Below, in pieces: positions 26,709 to 36,434 of a DNA stretch of 64,000 nt (its first letter is position 1; each line of letters opens with the position of its first letter). Source of the DNA: Pseudomonas sp. CFII64 (GTDB taxonomy: Bacteria; Pseudomonadota; Gammaproteobacteria; Pseudomonadales; Pseudomonadaceae); NCBI RefSeq assembly GCF_000416235.1, contig NZ_ATLO01000025.1, forward strand, positions 1-64,000. Reading direction: 5' to 3'. The position numbers were made by a program, and so were the translations under genes. The notes under the pieces are model-generated. The model worked only from the letters and a program-made list of their open reading frames with translations. It had not been told where the DNA came from and ran no database searches.

Positions 26709-26730
26709 CGCCGTGCAATCGTGCACGGCG
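26709..26730 (+). terminator. Hairpin after the mini rod-like gene
   Basis: A 9-bp perfect stem cgccgtgca/tgcacggcg with loop atcg, 11 bp after the stop. There is no T run, so it may be a stabilising hairpin rather than an intrinsic terminator. The rest of 26731-26919 shows nothing. Confidence 0.55.
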
Positions 26731-26919
26731 CTGCGTGCTGAATCCCCTGTCATCACGCGCACCTATCTTGTCTGTTGCACCCACTCGCCCAACTAGACTC
26801 AAACCATCGACGGATGCTTCATCCTTCGCTGCATGCCTTTGCCTGCAAGGTGTGTAGCCAGGTCGACGATGAACGGCGCGTTACGCATGCTTGACAAGCT
26901 CCAGGCGTAAACGTATGTT

Positions 26920-26935
26920 TCAAACACCTGTTTGA
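26920..26935. promoter_or_regulatory. Candidate PsrA box upstream of acyl-CoA dehydrogenase
   Basis: TCAAACACCTGTTTGA is palindromic in its seven outer bases on each side and contains the CAAAC-N4-GTTTG pattern bound by the fatty-acid-responsive TetR regulator PsrA in Pseudomonas. It lies 97 bp before the ATG at 27032. Derepression by long-chain acyl-CoA would fit the enzyme. Confidence 0.55.
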
Positions 26936-27031
26936 CCGCTAGGCATCCGAGTTTGTCCGGTGGTTGGGGAACCTTCCCGCAGCGACCGATCGGTCATACA
27001 TTCCAGGATTCAACAGCAGAGGTTTATCGCT

Positions 27032-28837
27032 ATGCCTGACTACAAGGCCCCCTTGCGTGATATTCGCTTCGTTCGTGACGAACTGCTCGGCTACGAAGCG
27101 CACTATCAAAGTCTGCCGGCTTGCCAGGACGCTACTCCCGACATGGTTGACGCCATTCTTGAAGAAGGCGCCAAGTTTTGTGAGCAGGTTCTGGCGCCGC
27201 TGAATCGTGTCGGTGATACCGAAGGCTGCACCTGGAGTGAATCGGGCGTGAAAACGCCGACCGGTTTCAAGGAAGCCTACAAGCAGTTCGTCGAAGGCGG
27301 CTGGCCAAGCCTGGCCCATGACATCGAGCATGGCGGCCAGGGTTTGCCTGAGTCCCTCGGTCTTGCGGTCAGCGAAATGGTCGGCGAAGCCAACTGGTCG
27401 TGGGGCATGTACCCCGGCCTGTCTCATGGCGCGATGAACACCATTTCCGAGCACGGCACCGAAGAGCAGCGTCACGCTTACCTGACCAAGCTGGTGTCCG
27501 GTGAATGGACCGGCACCATGTGCCTGACCGAACCGCATTGCGGCACCGACCTGGGCATGCTGCGCACCAAGGCCGAGCCTCAGGCTGATGGCTCGTACCG
27601 TGTCAGCGGCACCAAGATCTTCATTTCTGCCGGCGAACACGACATGGCCGACAACATCGTCCACATCGTGCTGGCCCGCCTGCCGGACGCGCCGGCTGGC
27701 ACCAAAGGTATTTCGCTGTTCATCGTGCCCAAGTTCATGCCCAACGCTGACGGCAGCATTGGCGAACGCAACGCTGTGACCTGCGGTTCCCTGGAACACA
27801 AGATGGGTATCCACGGCAACGCGACCTGCGTGATGAACTTCGACGCGGCCACCGGTTTCCTGATCGGCCCGGCGAACAAAGGCCTGAACTGCATGTTCAC
27901 CTTCATGAACACCGCGCGTCTGGGCACTGCATTGCAAGGTCTGGCCCACGCCGAGATCGGCTTCCAGGGCGGCCTGAAATACGCTCGCGATCGCCTGCAA
28001 ATGCGCTCGTTGACCGGCCCGAAAGCGCCTGAAAAAGCCGCTGACCCGATCATCGTTCACCCTGACGTGCGCCGCATGCTGTTGACCATGAAGGCCTTCG
28101 CCGAAGGCAACCGCGCGATGGTGTACTTCACCGCCAAACTGGTGGACATCGTCAAGTACGGGCAGGACGAAGAAGCCAAGAAGCAAGCCGACGCACTGCT
28201 GGCGTTCATGACGCCGATTGCCAAAGCGTTCATGACTGAAGTGGGCTTCGAGTCCGCCAACCACGGCGTGCAAATCTACGGCGGCCACGGCTTCATCGCC
28301 GAGTGGGGCATGGAGCAGAACGTTCGCGACAGCCGCATTTCCATGCTGTACGAAGGCACGACCGGCATCCAGGCGCTGGACCTGCTGGGCCGCAAAGTGT
28401 TGATGACCCAAGGCGAGGCCCTTAAAGGCTTCACCAAAATCGTCCACAAGTTCTGCCAGAACAACGAAGGCGTCGAAGCCGTTCAGGAATTCGTCACCCC
28501 GTTGGCTGCATTGAACAAAGAGTGGGGCGAGCTGACCATGAAAGTCGGCATGGCGGCCATGAAGGATCGCGAAGAAGTCGGTGCCGCCTCGGTGGATTAC
28601 CTGATGTATTCCGGTTACGCCTGCCTGGCTTACTTCTGGGCTGACATGGCGCGCATCGCTGCCGAAAAACTGGCTGCGGGCACTACCGAAGAAGCCTTCT
28701 ACACCGCCAAGCTGCAGACGGCGCGCTTCTACTTCCAGCGCATCCTGCCGCGTACCCGCACTCACGTGGCAACCATGCTGTCGGGCGCTGCCAACCTGAT
28801 GGACATGAAAGAAGAAGACTTCGGCCTGGCTTACTAA
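27032..28837 (+). CDS. Acyl-CoA dehydrogenase, 601-residue type (copy 1)
   Basis: An FAD-dependent acyl-CoA dehydrogenase of the long Pseudomonas type with a C-terminal extra domain, begins [14 protein letters not shown]. Conserved family segments are [20 protein letters not shown], the FAD-contact [13 protein letters not shown] and [18 protein letters not shown]. It performs the first step of beta-oxidation. It corresponds in place and length to the P. aeruginosa genes PA0506/PA0508 downstream of bioD. Start ATG 27032 has AGAGG upstream. A strong terminator follows. It is a paralog of the gene at 30674. Confidence 0.93.
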   Translation: MPDYKAPLRDIRFVRDELLGYEAHYQSLPACQDATPDMVDAILEEGAKFCEQVLAPLNRVGDTEGCTWSESGVKTPTGFKEAYKQFVEGGWPSLAHDIEHGGQGLPESLGLAVSEMVGEANWSWGMYPGLSHGAMNTISEHGTEEQRHAYLTKLVSGEWTGTMCLTEPHCGTDLGMLRTKAEPQADGSYRVSGTKIFISAGEHDMADNIVHIVLARLPDAPAGTKGISLFIVPKFMPNADGSIGERNAVTCGSLEHKMGIHGNATCVMNFDAATGFLIGPANKGLNCMFTFMNTARLGTALQGLAHAEIGFQGGLKYARDRLQMRSLTGPKAPEKAADPIIVHPDVRRMLLTMKAFAEGNRAMVYFTAKLVDIVKYGQDEEAKKQADALLAFMTPIAKAFMTEVGFESANHGVQIYGGHGFIAEWGMEQNVRDSRISMLYEGTTGIQALDLLGRKVLMTQGEALKGFTKIVHKFCQNNEGVEAVQEFVTPLAALNKEWGELTMKVGMAAMKDREEVGAASVDYLMYSGYACLAYFWADMARIAAEKLAAGTTEEAFYTAKLQTARFYFQRILPRTRTHVATMLSGAANLMDMKEEDFGLAY

Positions 28838-28856
28838 GCCCCCGCCGGCTTCACCC

Positions 28857-28894
28857 AAAGCCGCTTCCTCCGTTCGGGGGAAGCGGCTTTTTTT
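28857..28894 (+). terminator. Rho-independent terminator
   Basis: Perfect 12-bp stem aaagccgcttcc/ggaagcggcttt, loop of 10 bases, followed by a T run to 28894, 20 bp after the acyl-CoA dehydrogenase stop. Confidence 0.92.
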
Positions 28895-28905
28895 GTGGCC
28901 GCTAT

Positions 28906-29014
28906 CGGTAGGAGGGGACTTGTCCCCGATGACGTCAGCTTGACCAGCATCATTGATGGCTGACCCAACTCGGTGTCTGTGCAGCCGTCTTCCCGGACAA
29001 GTCCGGTCCTACCG
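28906..29014. repeat. REPIN of the ggacttgtcc type
   Basis: Units ggtaggaggggacttgtccc and cccggacaagtccggtccta, inverted, directly after the terminator. The gap 28838-29167 otherwise shows only the start region of the next gene. Confidence 0.85.
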
Positions 29015-29167
29015 AACCATACGCAACCCCTCCTACGGTTTGAACAGGTAGCGTTCATCAACCTTTCCCATCTCCTGCCGTTAAAGAAAGTAGCCTGCCA
29101 TAGGGTGCTGAGGGCACAATGCCATCAACTGAGATCTTTGCTCGATGCCGGGCAGGAGACATTCACT

Positions 29168-30457
29168 TTGCTGCGTCCGTCATCTGCACGTTTGAGCCAT
29201 TTTCTGCCATCGCTGGTTTTGCTGCTTGCAGGACTTGCGGCCGCGTATGTGAAGGATTTGAACGTATTTTTCACTTCCCTTTTTAACGTTTTGCCGACGC
29301 TGGTGCTGTTGCTCGGCGGCGCGTATTGCGGGGTCTATCGGCGCCAGCGTGAGCTGTTTCTGATGATCACCGTCTACATTGCCTACTTTCTGCTCGATAC
29401 CCAGACCGATTATTTCCGCGACTTCGGCAAGGTTCGCGACGACGCCGCGGTGGTCTTTCATCTGGTGTGCCTGTTGCTGCCGTTGTTGTTCGGGGTCTTC
29501 GCCGCCTGGGAAGAACGCACGCATCTTGTTCAGGACATGATTGCCCGGCTCGCGGTGCTGGTCGCCGTGGGCGCCATTGCGCTAGGCCTCGAACAAAGCT
29601 ATCCGGAAGCTTTGCGCCTGTGGCTCGCCGAGATCCGTTGGCCCGCGCTGCATGGCGCGTGGATGAGCCTGATCCAGCTTTCTTACTTGATGTTCCTGAT
29701 CGCTTTCAGCCTGTTGGTCGTGCAGTACGTGCGCAAACCGAGGCCGCTGCATGCCGCCCAGCTGGTCGGATTGGTCGGGCTGTTCTGGGCGTTGCCGAAA
29801 ACCTTCATTCTGCCGTTTACCCTGAACATCCTGTGCAGCCAGGTGATGTTGATGATCGCGGCGGCGGTTGCTCACGAGGCCTATCAAATGGCCTTTCGCG
29901 ACGAACTCACCGGCCTGCCGGGGCGCCGTGCGCTCAATGAGCGTATGCAACGCCTGGGTCGCAACTATGTGCTGGCGATGGGCGATGTGGATCACTTCAA
30001 GAAATTCAATGACACCCACGGCCACGACGTAGGCGATCAGGTGCTGCGACTGGTGGCCAGCAAGCTGTCGAAAATCACCAGCGGCGGCGGCAAGGCTTAT
30101 CGTTATGGCGGCGAAGAATTCGCCATCGTGTTTGCCGCCAAGACCCTGGAAGAATGCCTGCCGCATCTGGAAGTGATCCGCGAGTCCATCGCCAACTACG
30201 ACATTCTGCTGCGCAACAATGACAACCGACCGCAGGACGATCATCAAGGCCGTCAGCGCCGGGGTGCCGCCCAGGCTTCCAGCGTGTCGGTGACCATCAG
30301 CATTGGCGTCGCCGAACGTCAGCCGGAGCACCGCACGCCTGAAGAAGTGCTCAAGGTCGCCGACCAGGCGCTGTACGCCGCCAAAGGCGCGGGCCGCAAC
30401 TGCGTCATGTCCAACGGCAACGTCAACAAACGTGGCGCGGTCCGCATGGCGGGCTGA
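29168..30457 (+). CDS. Membrane-bound diguanylate cyclase (GGDEF domain)
   Basis: A 429-residue protein with six or seven predicted membrane segments in the first 240 residues and one C-terminal GGDEF domain (DELTGLPGRRALNERM ... YRYGGEEFAIVF). The active loop is GGEEF, a functional variant, so c-di-GMP synthesis is likely. No RxxD inhibitory site stands five residues before it (SGGG is there instead). Start TTG 29168 was chosen because AGGAG lies 9 bp upstream and the first membrane segment follows; the open frame extends upstream to 28973. Located between two acyl-CoA dehydrogenase genes. Confidence 0.88.
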   Translation: MLRPSSARLSHFLPSLVLLLAGLAAAYVKDLNVFFTSLFNVLPTLVLLLGGAYCGVYRRQRELFLMITVYIAYFLLDTQTDYFRDFGKVRDDAAVVFHLVCLLLPLLFGVFAAWEERTHLVQDMIARLAVLVAVGAIALGLEQSYPEALRLWLAEIRWPALHGAWMSLIQLSYLMFLIAFSLLVVQYVRKPRPLHAAQLVGLVGLFWALPKTFILPFTLNILCSQVMLMIAAAVAHEAYQMAFRDELTGLPGRRALNERMQRLGRNYVLAMGDVDHFKKFNDTHGHDVGDQVLRLVASKLSKITSGGGKAYRYGGEEFAIVFAAKTLEECLPHLEVIRESIANYDILLRNNDNRPQDDHQGRQRRGAAQASSVSVTISIGVAERQPEHRTPEEVLKVADQALYAAKGAGRNCVMSNGNVNKRGAVRMAG

Positions 30458-30673
30458 CTGCGAGGTGCTCCCAAAGCACGGCAATGTTGCGAACGCCGTG
30501 TTTTTTTTCGCCCACAGCTGATCTGTGACTAAAGTATGGTGGATAGTCACGATTTGACCCTATGTGTCGCTCCCGGTGTTCAGTTACACTTCAGCCCAAT
30601 CGATACCGAGGTCCGCACAGCGTCTGCGGATCACTCTTTCAGGCGCACTGCTCCTGTTCTTGCGAGGTTTGCC

Positions 30674-32452
30674 ATGGCTGACTACAAAGCTCCGCTGCGC
30701 GATATGCGTTTCGTCCTCAACGAAGTCTTCAACGTTTCCCAACTCTGGGCACAGCTCCCGGCGCTGGCCGAAACGGTCGACGCCGAAACCGTCGAAGCGA
30801 TTCTCGAAGAAGCTGGCAAAGTCATCAGCAAGAGCATTGCGCCGCTGAGCCGCAATGGCGATGAAGAAGGCTGCCACTGGAAAGACACCGTGGTCACCAC
30901 GCCAGCCGGCTTCGTGCAGGCCTATCAAACCTATGCCGAAGGTGGTTGGGTCGGCGTTGGCGGTAACCCGGAATTCGGTGGCATGGGCATGCCCAAGGCG
31001 GTCTCGGCTCAGGTCGAGGAAATGCTCAACTCCGCGACCCTGGCATTCGGCCTGTATCCGATGCTGACCTCCGGTGCCTGCGTGTCGATCAACGCCCACG
31101 CTACTGAAGAACTCAAGGCCACTTACCTGCCCAACATGTACGCGGGCATCTGGTGTGGCTCGATGTGCCTGACCGAGGCTCACGCCGGCACTGACCTGGG
31201 CATCATCCGCACCAAGGCCGAACCGCAAGGCGATGGTTCCTACAAGGTAACCGGCAGCAAAATTTTTATTACCGGCGGCGAACACGACCTCACCGAAAAC
31301 ATCATTCATCTGGTGCTGGCCAAGCTTCCGGACGCACCTGCTGGCCCGAAAGGCATCTCGCTGTTTCTGGTGCCCAAATTCATGGTCAATGCCGATGGCA
31401 GCCTGGGCGCGCGCAACACCGTGGCCTGCGGTTCCATCGAACACAAGATGGGGATTCAGGCGTCCGCGACCTGCGTGATGAACTTCGACGAGGCGGTCAG
31501 CTATCTGATCGGCGAACCGAACAAAGGCCTGGCGGCGATGTTCACCATGATGAACTACGAGCGTCTTGGCGTTGGCATCCAGGGCCTGGCGTCCGGCGAG
31601 CGCTCGTATCAGAACGCTGTCGACTACGCCCGTGATCGCCTGCAAAGCCGTTCGCCGACTGGCGCGCAGCACAAAGACAAGATCGCCGACCCGATCATCG
31701 TCCATCCCGACGTGCGTCGCATGTTGTTGACCATGAAAGCAAGCAACGAAGGCGGCCGCGCGTTCTCGACTTACGTCGCCATGCAGCTGGACATCGCCAA
31801 GTTCAGCGAAGACGACGCTGCCCGCCAGCGCGCCGACGATCTGGTCGCCCTGCTGACGCCTGTCGCCAAAGCCTTCCTCACCGATCTTGGCCTGGAAACC
31901 ACGGTTCACGGCCAGCAGGTTTTCGGCGGCCATGGCTATATTCGCGAGTGGGGCCAGGAGCAACTGGTGCGCGACGTGCGTATCACGCAAATCTACGAAG
32001 GCACCAACGGCATTCAGGCCCTGGACCTGATGGGGCGCAAGATCGTCGCCAACGGCGGCGCGTATTACCAAACATTCGCCGATGAAATCCGCCAGTTCAT
32101 CGCCAGCTCTGACGCTGGTCAGGCGGAATTCACTCAACCGTTAAGCGCTGCGCTGGATACGCTGGATGAATTGACGCATTGGGTTGTGGATCGCGCGCGT
32201 ACCAACGCCAACGAAATCGGCGCGGCCTCGGTGGAGTATCTGCATGTATTTGGTTACACCGCCTATGCCTACATGTGGGCGATGATGGCCAAGGCCGCAT
32301 TGGGCAAAGAAGCTCAGGACGACTTCTACGCCAGCAAACTGGGCACCGCACGCTTCTATTTCGCGCGTTTGCTGCCACGTATTCATTCACTGAGCGCGTC
32401 GGTCAAAGCGGGCAGTGAAACACTGTTCCTGTTGGAGGCGTCGCAATTCTGA
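30674..32452 (+). CDS. Acyl-CoA dehydrogenase, about 600-residue type (copy 2)
   Basis: A 592-residue paralog of the gene at 27032, beginning [19 protein letters not shown]. It has the same family segments, CLTEAHAGTDLGIIRTKAEP, QVFGGHGYIREWG and QIYEGTNGIQALDLMGRK. Paralogs at this locus in P. aeruginosa are reported to differ in acyl chain length preference (PA0506 long, PA0508 medium); which one this matches I cannot say. Start ATG 30674 was chosen by the conserved N-terminus. Its promoter region (30458-30673) lacks the PsrA-like palindrome seen before copy 1. Confidence 0.93.
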   Translation: MADYKAPLRDMRFVLNEVFNVSQLWAQLPALAETVDAETVEAILEEAGKVISKSIAPLSRNGDEEGCHWKDTVVTTPAGFVQAYQTYAEGGWVGVGGNPEFGGMGMPKAVSAQVEEMLNSATLAFGLYPMLTSGACVSINAHATEELKATYLPNMYAGIWCGSMCLTEAHAGTDLGIIRTKAEPQGDGSYKVTGSKIFITGGEHDLTENIIHLVLAKLPDAPAGPKGISLFLVPKFMVNADGSLGARNTVACGSIEHKMGIQASATCVMNFDEAVSYLIGEPNKGLAAMFTMMNYERLGVGIQGLASGERSYQNAVDYARDRLQSRSPTGAQHKDKIADPIIVHPDVRRMLLTMKASNEGGRAFSTYVAMQLDIAKFSEDDAARQRADDLVALLTPVAKAFLTDLGLETTVHGQQVFGGHGYIREWGQEQLVRDVRITQIYEGTNGIQALDLMGRKIVANGGAYYQTFADEIRQFIASSDAGQAEFTQPLSAALDTLDELTHWVVDRARTNANEIGAASVEYLHVFGYTAYAYMWAMMAKAALGKEAQDDFYASKLGTARFYFARLLPRIHSLSASVKAGSETLFLLEASQF

Positions 32453-32466
32453 CGCGGACTACAACG

Positions 32467-32484
32467 TGTAAGCATTTGCTTACA
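32467..32484. promoter_or_regulatory. GacA upstream activating sequence
   Basis: TGTAAGCATTTGCTTACA matches the established GacA site TGTAAG-N6-CTTACA perfectly. It sits about 74 bp upstream of the inferred sRNA start, the usual distance for rsmX/rsmY/rsmZ promoters. Confidence 0.92.
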
Positions 32485-32540
32485 TGTCTTGGTGCTGATT
32501 GGCCATATCGCGTAACTGGATCCAAAGTTAATCTAAATCC

Positions 32541-32663
32541 ATGGACGTAGCGCAGGAAGCGCACCAAGACATAACAGGGACACGTAGGGAAGCCTGCCAG
32601 GATGGTGGGAAGAAATGGATGTCAGGGAAACAGTCTGTACAGCCCCGCTTCGGCGGGGTTTTC
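32541..32663 (+). ncRNA. rsmX: RsmX-type Gac/Rsm small RNA
   Basis: About 123 nt. Three independent signs: a perfect GacA UAS upstream with a TAATCT-like -10 at 32529; eight GGA motifs in the first 100 nt (for example atGGAcg, caGGAag, caGGAtg), the binding sites for RsmA/CsrA; and a terminator hairpin ccccgc-ttcg-gcgggg followed by TTTT at 32643-32662. The early segment gcgcaggaagcgc forms the typical 5' hairpin presenting GGA in a loop. RsmX sequesters RsmA/RsmE and relieves translational repression of secondary metabolism and biofilm genes. Exact ends are inferred. rsmX rather than rsmY/rsmZ is from recollected similarity. Confidence 0.9.
32643..32662 (+). terminator. Terminator of the RsmX-type sRNA
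   Basis: Six-bp G+C stem ccccgc/gcgggg with a UUCG tetraloop, then four T. The very stable UUCG loop is typical for Gac sRNAs. Confidence 0.92.
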
Positions 32664-32813
32664 TTTGCCTGCGATTTGATGATGTGGTGAAGCGCCGGGC
32701 GCACTGGTCACATGCAGTAATGGCTCGTAGCCAGATGTTAGGGAACCTCCGCCGTTGGTCGCAGGTCGATTAGCTGTGTGGCTTATGAGAGCCGCTTTAC
32801 CTGGAGCTACACC

Positions 32814-32975
32814 ATGGACATCATTCGCATCATCTTCGCCATCCTGCTGCCACCTGTCGGTGTGTTCATGCAAGTCGGTTTCGCTGGCGCCTTCTGGCTG
32901 AACATCCTGCTGACCCTGCTGGGTTACTTCCCGGGCATTATTCACGCGGTCTACATCATCGCCAGTCGTAAGTAA
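32814..32975 (+). CDS. Pmp3/YqaE-family membrane peptide
   Basis: A 53-residue peptide with two membrane segments, beginning MDIIRIIFAILLPPVGVFMQ and containing the family phrase LLGYFPGIIHAVYII. Family members are stress-induced small membrane proteins in bacteria, yeast and plants and affect membrane potential. A CTGGAG ribosome site lies about 10 bp before the ATG 32814; an upstream in-frame codon at 32778 is not conserved. Single gene after the sRNA. Confidence 0.93.
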   Translation: MDIIRIIFAILLPPVGVFMQVGFAGAFWLNILLTLLGYFPGIIHAVYIIASRK

Positions 32976-33003
32976 CATCGCCTGTACCGGGTTGTGTACG
33001 GCT

Positions 33004-33028
33004 CGGTAGGACCGGACTTGTCCGGGAG
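33004..33028. repeat. Single REP unit
   Basis: Unit ggtaggaccggacttgtccg, followed within 90 bp by the REPIN at 33118. Confidence 0.8.
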
Positions 33029-33117
33029 AGGTCCCCAAGCGACACACCTGTCGACTGGGAGCACGATTTGATTTCGCTGTGTTGTTGATACCACGCTGTC
33101 GGTAGCAAGCATGGGAT

Positions 33118-33210
33118 CCGTAGGACCGGCTTCAGCCGGGAGGACGCCGGCAAATCAGCGAATGTTCATCGTCAGAAATGCCGCGCTCCCGGCTGAAGCC
33201 GGTCCTACAG
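33118..33210. repeat. REPIN overlapping the S9 peptidase stop codon
   Basis: Units gtaggaccggcttcagccgg and ccggctgaagccggtcctac. The second unit extends past 33205, so the TAG stop codon of the minus-strand peptidase is part of the REP. Confidence 0.85.
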
Positions 33211-35034
33211 GCGCCCGTCGATGACCCGCCGATAAAACGCCCATTCCTTTTCCAATGCATCCGCCTGGTTGACGGCCTGGCGGAAGCCGTGGCGTTCGTT
33301 CGGGTAGAAGTGGGCTTCGGCGGGGATGCCGTTGTCCTGCAGGGCTTTGAGCATGGCGCGGGTTTGTTCCGGGACGACCACGGCGTCGAGCTCGCCCTGG
33401 AAGAAAATCACCGGCACATGGATCTGGTCGGCATGCAGCAGTGGCGTTCTGGCGCGGTAACGTTCGGTGTCCGTTTGCGGATCGCCAATCAACCAGTCCA
33501 GGTAATCGCTTTCGAACTTATGCGTCGCCTGGCCCAGCGCCACCGGGTCGCTGACGCCATACAGGCTCGCGCCCGCCCGGAACACATCCTGGAAGGCCAG
33601 GGCGCACAGCGTCGTGTAGCCGCCCGCGCTGCCGCCGCGAATGAACGCCTGATCCGGGTTGATCAGCCCGCGCTCGGCCAAGTGCGCCACCACGGCGCAG
33701 GCGTCTTCGACATCCACCACGCCCCAGTTCAGGTACAGGCTTTGTCGATAGGCACGGCCATAACCGGTGCTGCCGCGATAATTCAGGTCGGCCACGGCGA
33801 AGCCGCGCTGGCTCCAGTATTGAATGCGCGGATCAAGCACCGGGTAGCAGGCGGACGTCGGGCCTCCGTGGATGAACACCACCAAAGGCGGCTTTGGCGC
33901 GCCGTTCATGGCCGGATAGAAATAACCATGCGCTTCAGCGTCACCGCTGGGATAACGCAAGGATTGCGGGCGGCTGATGCGTTCTGCGGGTAGCAAGGCA
34001 ACGCCGCCGGCCAGCACCTGAATGCTGTGGTCGTCACGACGGATCGCCAGCACAGCGGAAGGGCTGACCGCCGACGCCGCGATGCAATACACGTATTGAT
34101 CGTCGAAGGCCAGGCTACGAAAACGGCTGTACGCACCGCTGAAGTCTTCCAGTGATCCGTCAGCCGCACGCAGGCCCAACACACCGAAACCATCTTCGGA
34201 CCAGCTGGCCAGATAGCCGCCATTGCCCAGCGGCAGCCAGGTGCAGCCACCCAATTGCCAAGGCGCAGGCGAGTGATCGGCTGCGGCGGCCGGCAAGGCT
34301 TCAAGACCTTCAGCGGTTTCCACCCACGGCTGCCAGAAACCGCCGCGATCCGTCAGGCAATACAGCCGACCTTGTAGGTCAAAGCGCGGTTGTTGCAGGG
34401 ATTCTTCCTGGGCATAGCCCGCGACACAGCGCGGCTTCGACCAGCCGTCGTTAAGGCGATCCGCACACATCAGCGAGGTCGACGTCCACGGCTGATGCGG
34501 GCGCTGCCATTCGATCCAGGCCAGTCGTTGCCCATCGAGGCTCAAGGTTGGTGCGGCGTAGAAGTCGGCACCTTCGGCCAGCAGCTGACGCGTGCCGTCG
34601 GCGATGTCGATGGCGACCAGTCGATGCGTGGCGCGATCCTCTTCGACCGCCAGAATCTGCCCGCAGGCAAAGCGGACGTCGCCATAGCGTTTGTCGTCGA
34701 AGGTCAGTTGCTGCGGGGCGCCGCCGGTCAAAAGCTGGCGGTACAGCTGCTGATCGCTTTCGTTGACGAAGACCAGCGCGTCATCGGCAAGGCAGAACGA
34801 GCCGCCGCCATATTCGTAAACCCGGCTGCGCACGCTGAAGCCGTCAGGCGTCAGGCAAGTGGTGTGGCCTGCGAACCAGCGCCAGATACGACTGGCGGCG
34901 TCCTGCGGTCGGTATTCACTCCAGAACAACCCCGCCGCGCTGACTTCCAGCTCGGCGAAGTCGATCCCGGCAGCCACCGCGTCGTCGGCACTGAGGGCGT
35001 CAGGATTTGGCGATAAGGCGAGAGTTTCGGTCAT
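33205..35034 (-). CDS. S9-family (prolyl oligopeptidase-like) peptidase of the pqq operon
   Basis: A 609-residue protein with an N-terminal beta-propeller of about 350 residues and a C-terminal alpha/beta hydrolase. The nucleophile motif is GGSAGGYTT, the Asp is in QGELDAVV and the His in ERHGF. No signal peptide. It overlaps the end of pqqE by 35 bp and so belongs to the pqq operon, as in other Pseudomonas. A role in trimming PqqA-derived peptide is suggested by context only. Start ATG 35034 ([10 protein letters not shown]) was chosen over 35085, which lies deeper in pqqE. The stop lies in a REP. Confidence 0.9.
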   Translation of the reverse strand: MTETLALSPNPDALSADDAVAAGIDFAELEVSAAGLFWSEYRPQDAASRIWRWFAGHTTCLTPDGFSVRSRVYEYGGGSFCLADDALVFVNESDQQLYRQLLTGGAPQQLTFDDKRYGDVRFACGQILAVEEDRATHRLVAIDIADGTRQLLAEGADFYAAPTLSLDGQRLAWIEWQRPHQPWTSTSLMCADRLNDGWSKPRCVAGYAQEESLQQPRFDLQGRLYCLTDRGGFWQPWVETAEGLEALPAAAADHSPAPWQLGGCTWLPLGNGGYLASWSEDGFGVLGLRAADGSLEDFSGAYSRFRSLAFDDQYVYCIAASAVSPSAVLAIRRDDHSIQVLAGGVALLPAERISRPQSLRYPSGDAEAHGYFYPAMNGAPKPPLVVFIHGGPTSACYPVLDPRIQYWSQRGFAVADLNYRGSTGYGRAYRQSLYLNWGVVDVEDACAVVAHLAERGLINPDQAFIRGGSAGGYTTLCALAFQDVFRAGASLYGVSDPVALGQATHKFESDYLDWLIGDPQTDTERYRARTPLLHADQIHVPVIFFQGELDAVVVPEQTRAMLKALQDNGIPAEAHFYPNERHGFRQAVNQADALEKEWAFYRRVIDGRL

Positions 35035-36187
35035 TGCGGAAGGCCAACTGCTCAATGGTCTTCGTAGCATACTCGGCTTCTTCACGGGCTTTAAGAATCA
35101 TTCCGTGGTTCGGCGACTTGCTGCACACGGGGTCGGTATTGGCCGCATCGCCGGTCAGCATGAACGCCTGGCAGCGACAACCGCCGAAGTCCTTTTCTTT
35201 CTCGTCGCACGAGCGGCATGGCTCGGGCATCCAGTCGTAACCGCGAAACACGTTGAAGCCAAAGGACTCGTACCAGATGTGCTGCATGCTGTGGTCGCGC
35301 ACGTTGGGGAATTTCACCGGCATCTGCCGCGCGCCGTGGCAGGGCAGGGCCGTGCCGTCCGGGGTGACGGTGAGGAAGATGCTGCCCCAGCCGTTCATGC
35401 AGGCTTTGGGGCGTTCTTCGTAGTAATCCGGGGTGACGAAGATCAGCTTGCACGGGTGATTTTCCGCTGCCAGCTTGTCGCGGTATTCATTGGTGACGCG
35501 TTCGGCGCGCACCAGCTGGTCTTTGGTCGGCAGCAAACCTTCACGGTTCAAGTGCGCCCAGCCGTAGAACTGACAGGTCGCCAGCTCGACGAAATCCGCT
35601 TCCAGGGCGATGCACAGCTCGATGATCTTGTCGATCTTGTCGATGTTGTGCCGATGGGTGACGAAATTCAGCACCATCGGATAGCCATGCTTTTTCACGG
35701 CGCGAGCCATTTCGAGCTTTTGCGCGAAGGCTTTTTTCGAGCCGGCAAGCATGTTGTTCACTTGCTCGTCGCTGGCCTGAAAACTGATCTGGATGTGATC
35801 GAGCCCGGCTTTCTTGAAATCGATGATTTTCTGTTCAGTCAGGCCGATGCCGGAAGTGATCAGGTTGGTGTAGTAACCCAACCGGCGCGCTTCGGCGATC
35901 AGCTCGGCCAGGTCCTGGCGCACCAGCGGTTCGCCGCCGGAAAAACCGATCTGCGCCGCGCCCATCTGCCGCGCTTCGGCCATCACCTTGAACCACTGTT
36001 CGGTGGTCAATTCCTGGCCCTGTTTGGCAAAGTCCAGCGGGTTGGAGCAATACGGGCATTGCAGCGGGCAGCGATAGGTCAGCTCGGCCAGCAGCCACAA
36101 CGGCAAACCGATTTCAGGTTTGGGCGGCATTGCCAGAGTCGATGCGCTGAGCGCCGAATCAGGCAAGTTCGATCCAGTGTTCGCCAC
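35000..36187 (-). CDS. pqqE: PqqA peptide cyclase PqqE
   Basis: A 395-residue radical SAM/SPASM enzyme that cross-links Glu and Tyr of PqqA with the help of PqqD. The radical SAM motif CPLQCPYC gives Cys40, Cys44 and Cys47. The C-terminal SPASM cysteines are in [33 protein letters not shown]. Start GTG 36187 was chosen because GGAGG lies 8-9 bp upstream; it overlaps pqqD by 29 bp. Confidence 0.97.
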   Translation of the reverse strand: MANTGSNLPDSALSASTLAMPPKPEIGLPLWLLAELTYRCPLQCPYCSNPLDFAKQGQELTTEQWFKVMAEARQMGAAQIGFSGGEPLVRQDLAELIAEARRLGYYTNLITSGIGLTEQKIIDFKKAGLDHIQISFQASDEQVNNMLAGSKKAFAQKLEMARAVKKHGYPMVLNFVTHRHNIDKIDKIIELCIALEADFVELATCQFYGWAHLNREGLLPTKDQLVRAERVTNEYRDKLAAENHPCKLIFVTPDYYEERPKACMNGWGSIFLTVTPDGTALPCHGARQMPVKFPNVRDHSMQHIWYESFGFNVFRGYDWMPEPCRSCDEKEKDFGGCRCQAFMLTGDAANTDPVCSKSPNHGMILKAREEAEYATKTIEQLAFRNDRNSRLIAKS

Positions 36188-36434
36188 GGGCGACCTCCAT
36201 GAATTGCTCGACATCGGTGCCGAGCTCGGGAAAGCCTGGGAACTGCTGATCCAGCGCATCAATGATCGCCGAAACGCTGCGTTCGCCATCGATCAGGCCG
36301 CCGATGGCGCTGGCACTTTCATTGAGCTTGATCATGCCTTCCGGATACAGCAGCACATGGCCATTTTGCGCGGGCTCGAACTGGAAACGATAGCCCTGAC
36401 GCCAGCGCGGGACTTGTTCTCGATCAAAACTCAT
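36159..36434 (-). CDS. pqqD: PQQ biosynthesis chaperone PqqD
   Basis: A 91-residue peptide-binding RRE-type protein that presents PqqA to PqqE. The typical pattern is [20 protein letters not shown] and the C-terminal DVEQFMEVA. It overlaps pqqC by 4 bp (ATGA) and pqqE by 29 bp. Confidence 0.96.
   Translation of the reverse strand: MSFDREQVPRWRQGYRFQFEPAQNGHVLLYPEGMIKLNESASAIGGLIDGERSVSAIIDALDQQFPGFPELGTDVEQFMEVARGEHWIELA

Noticed and set aside
26939..28858. Open frame of 639 codons on the minus strand across the first acyl-CoA dehydrogenase
   Set aside because: Rich in Gln, His and Arg as expected for a reverse-frame shadow; the plus-strand protein is clearly an acyl-CoA dehydrogenase.
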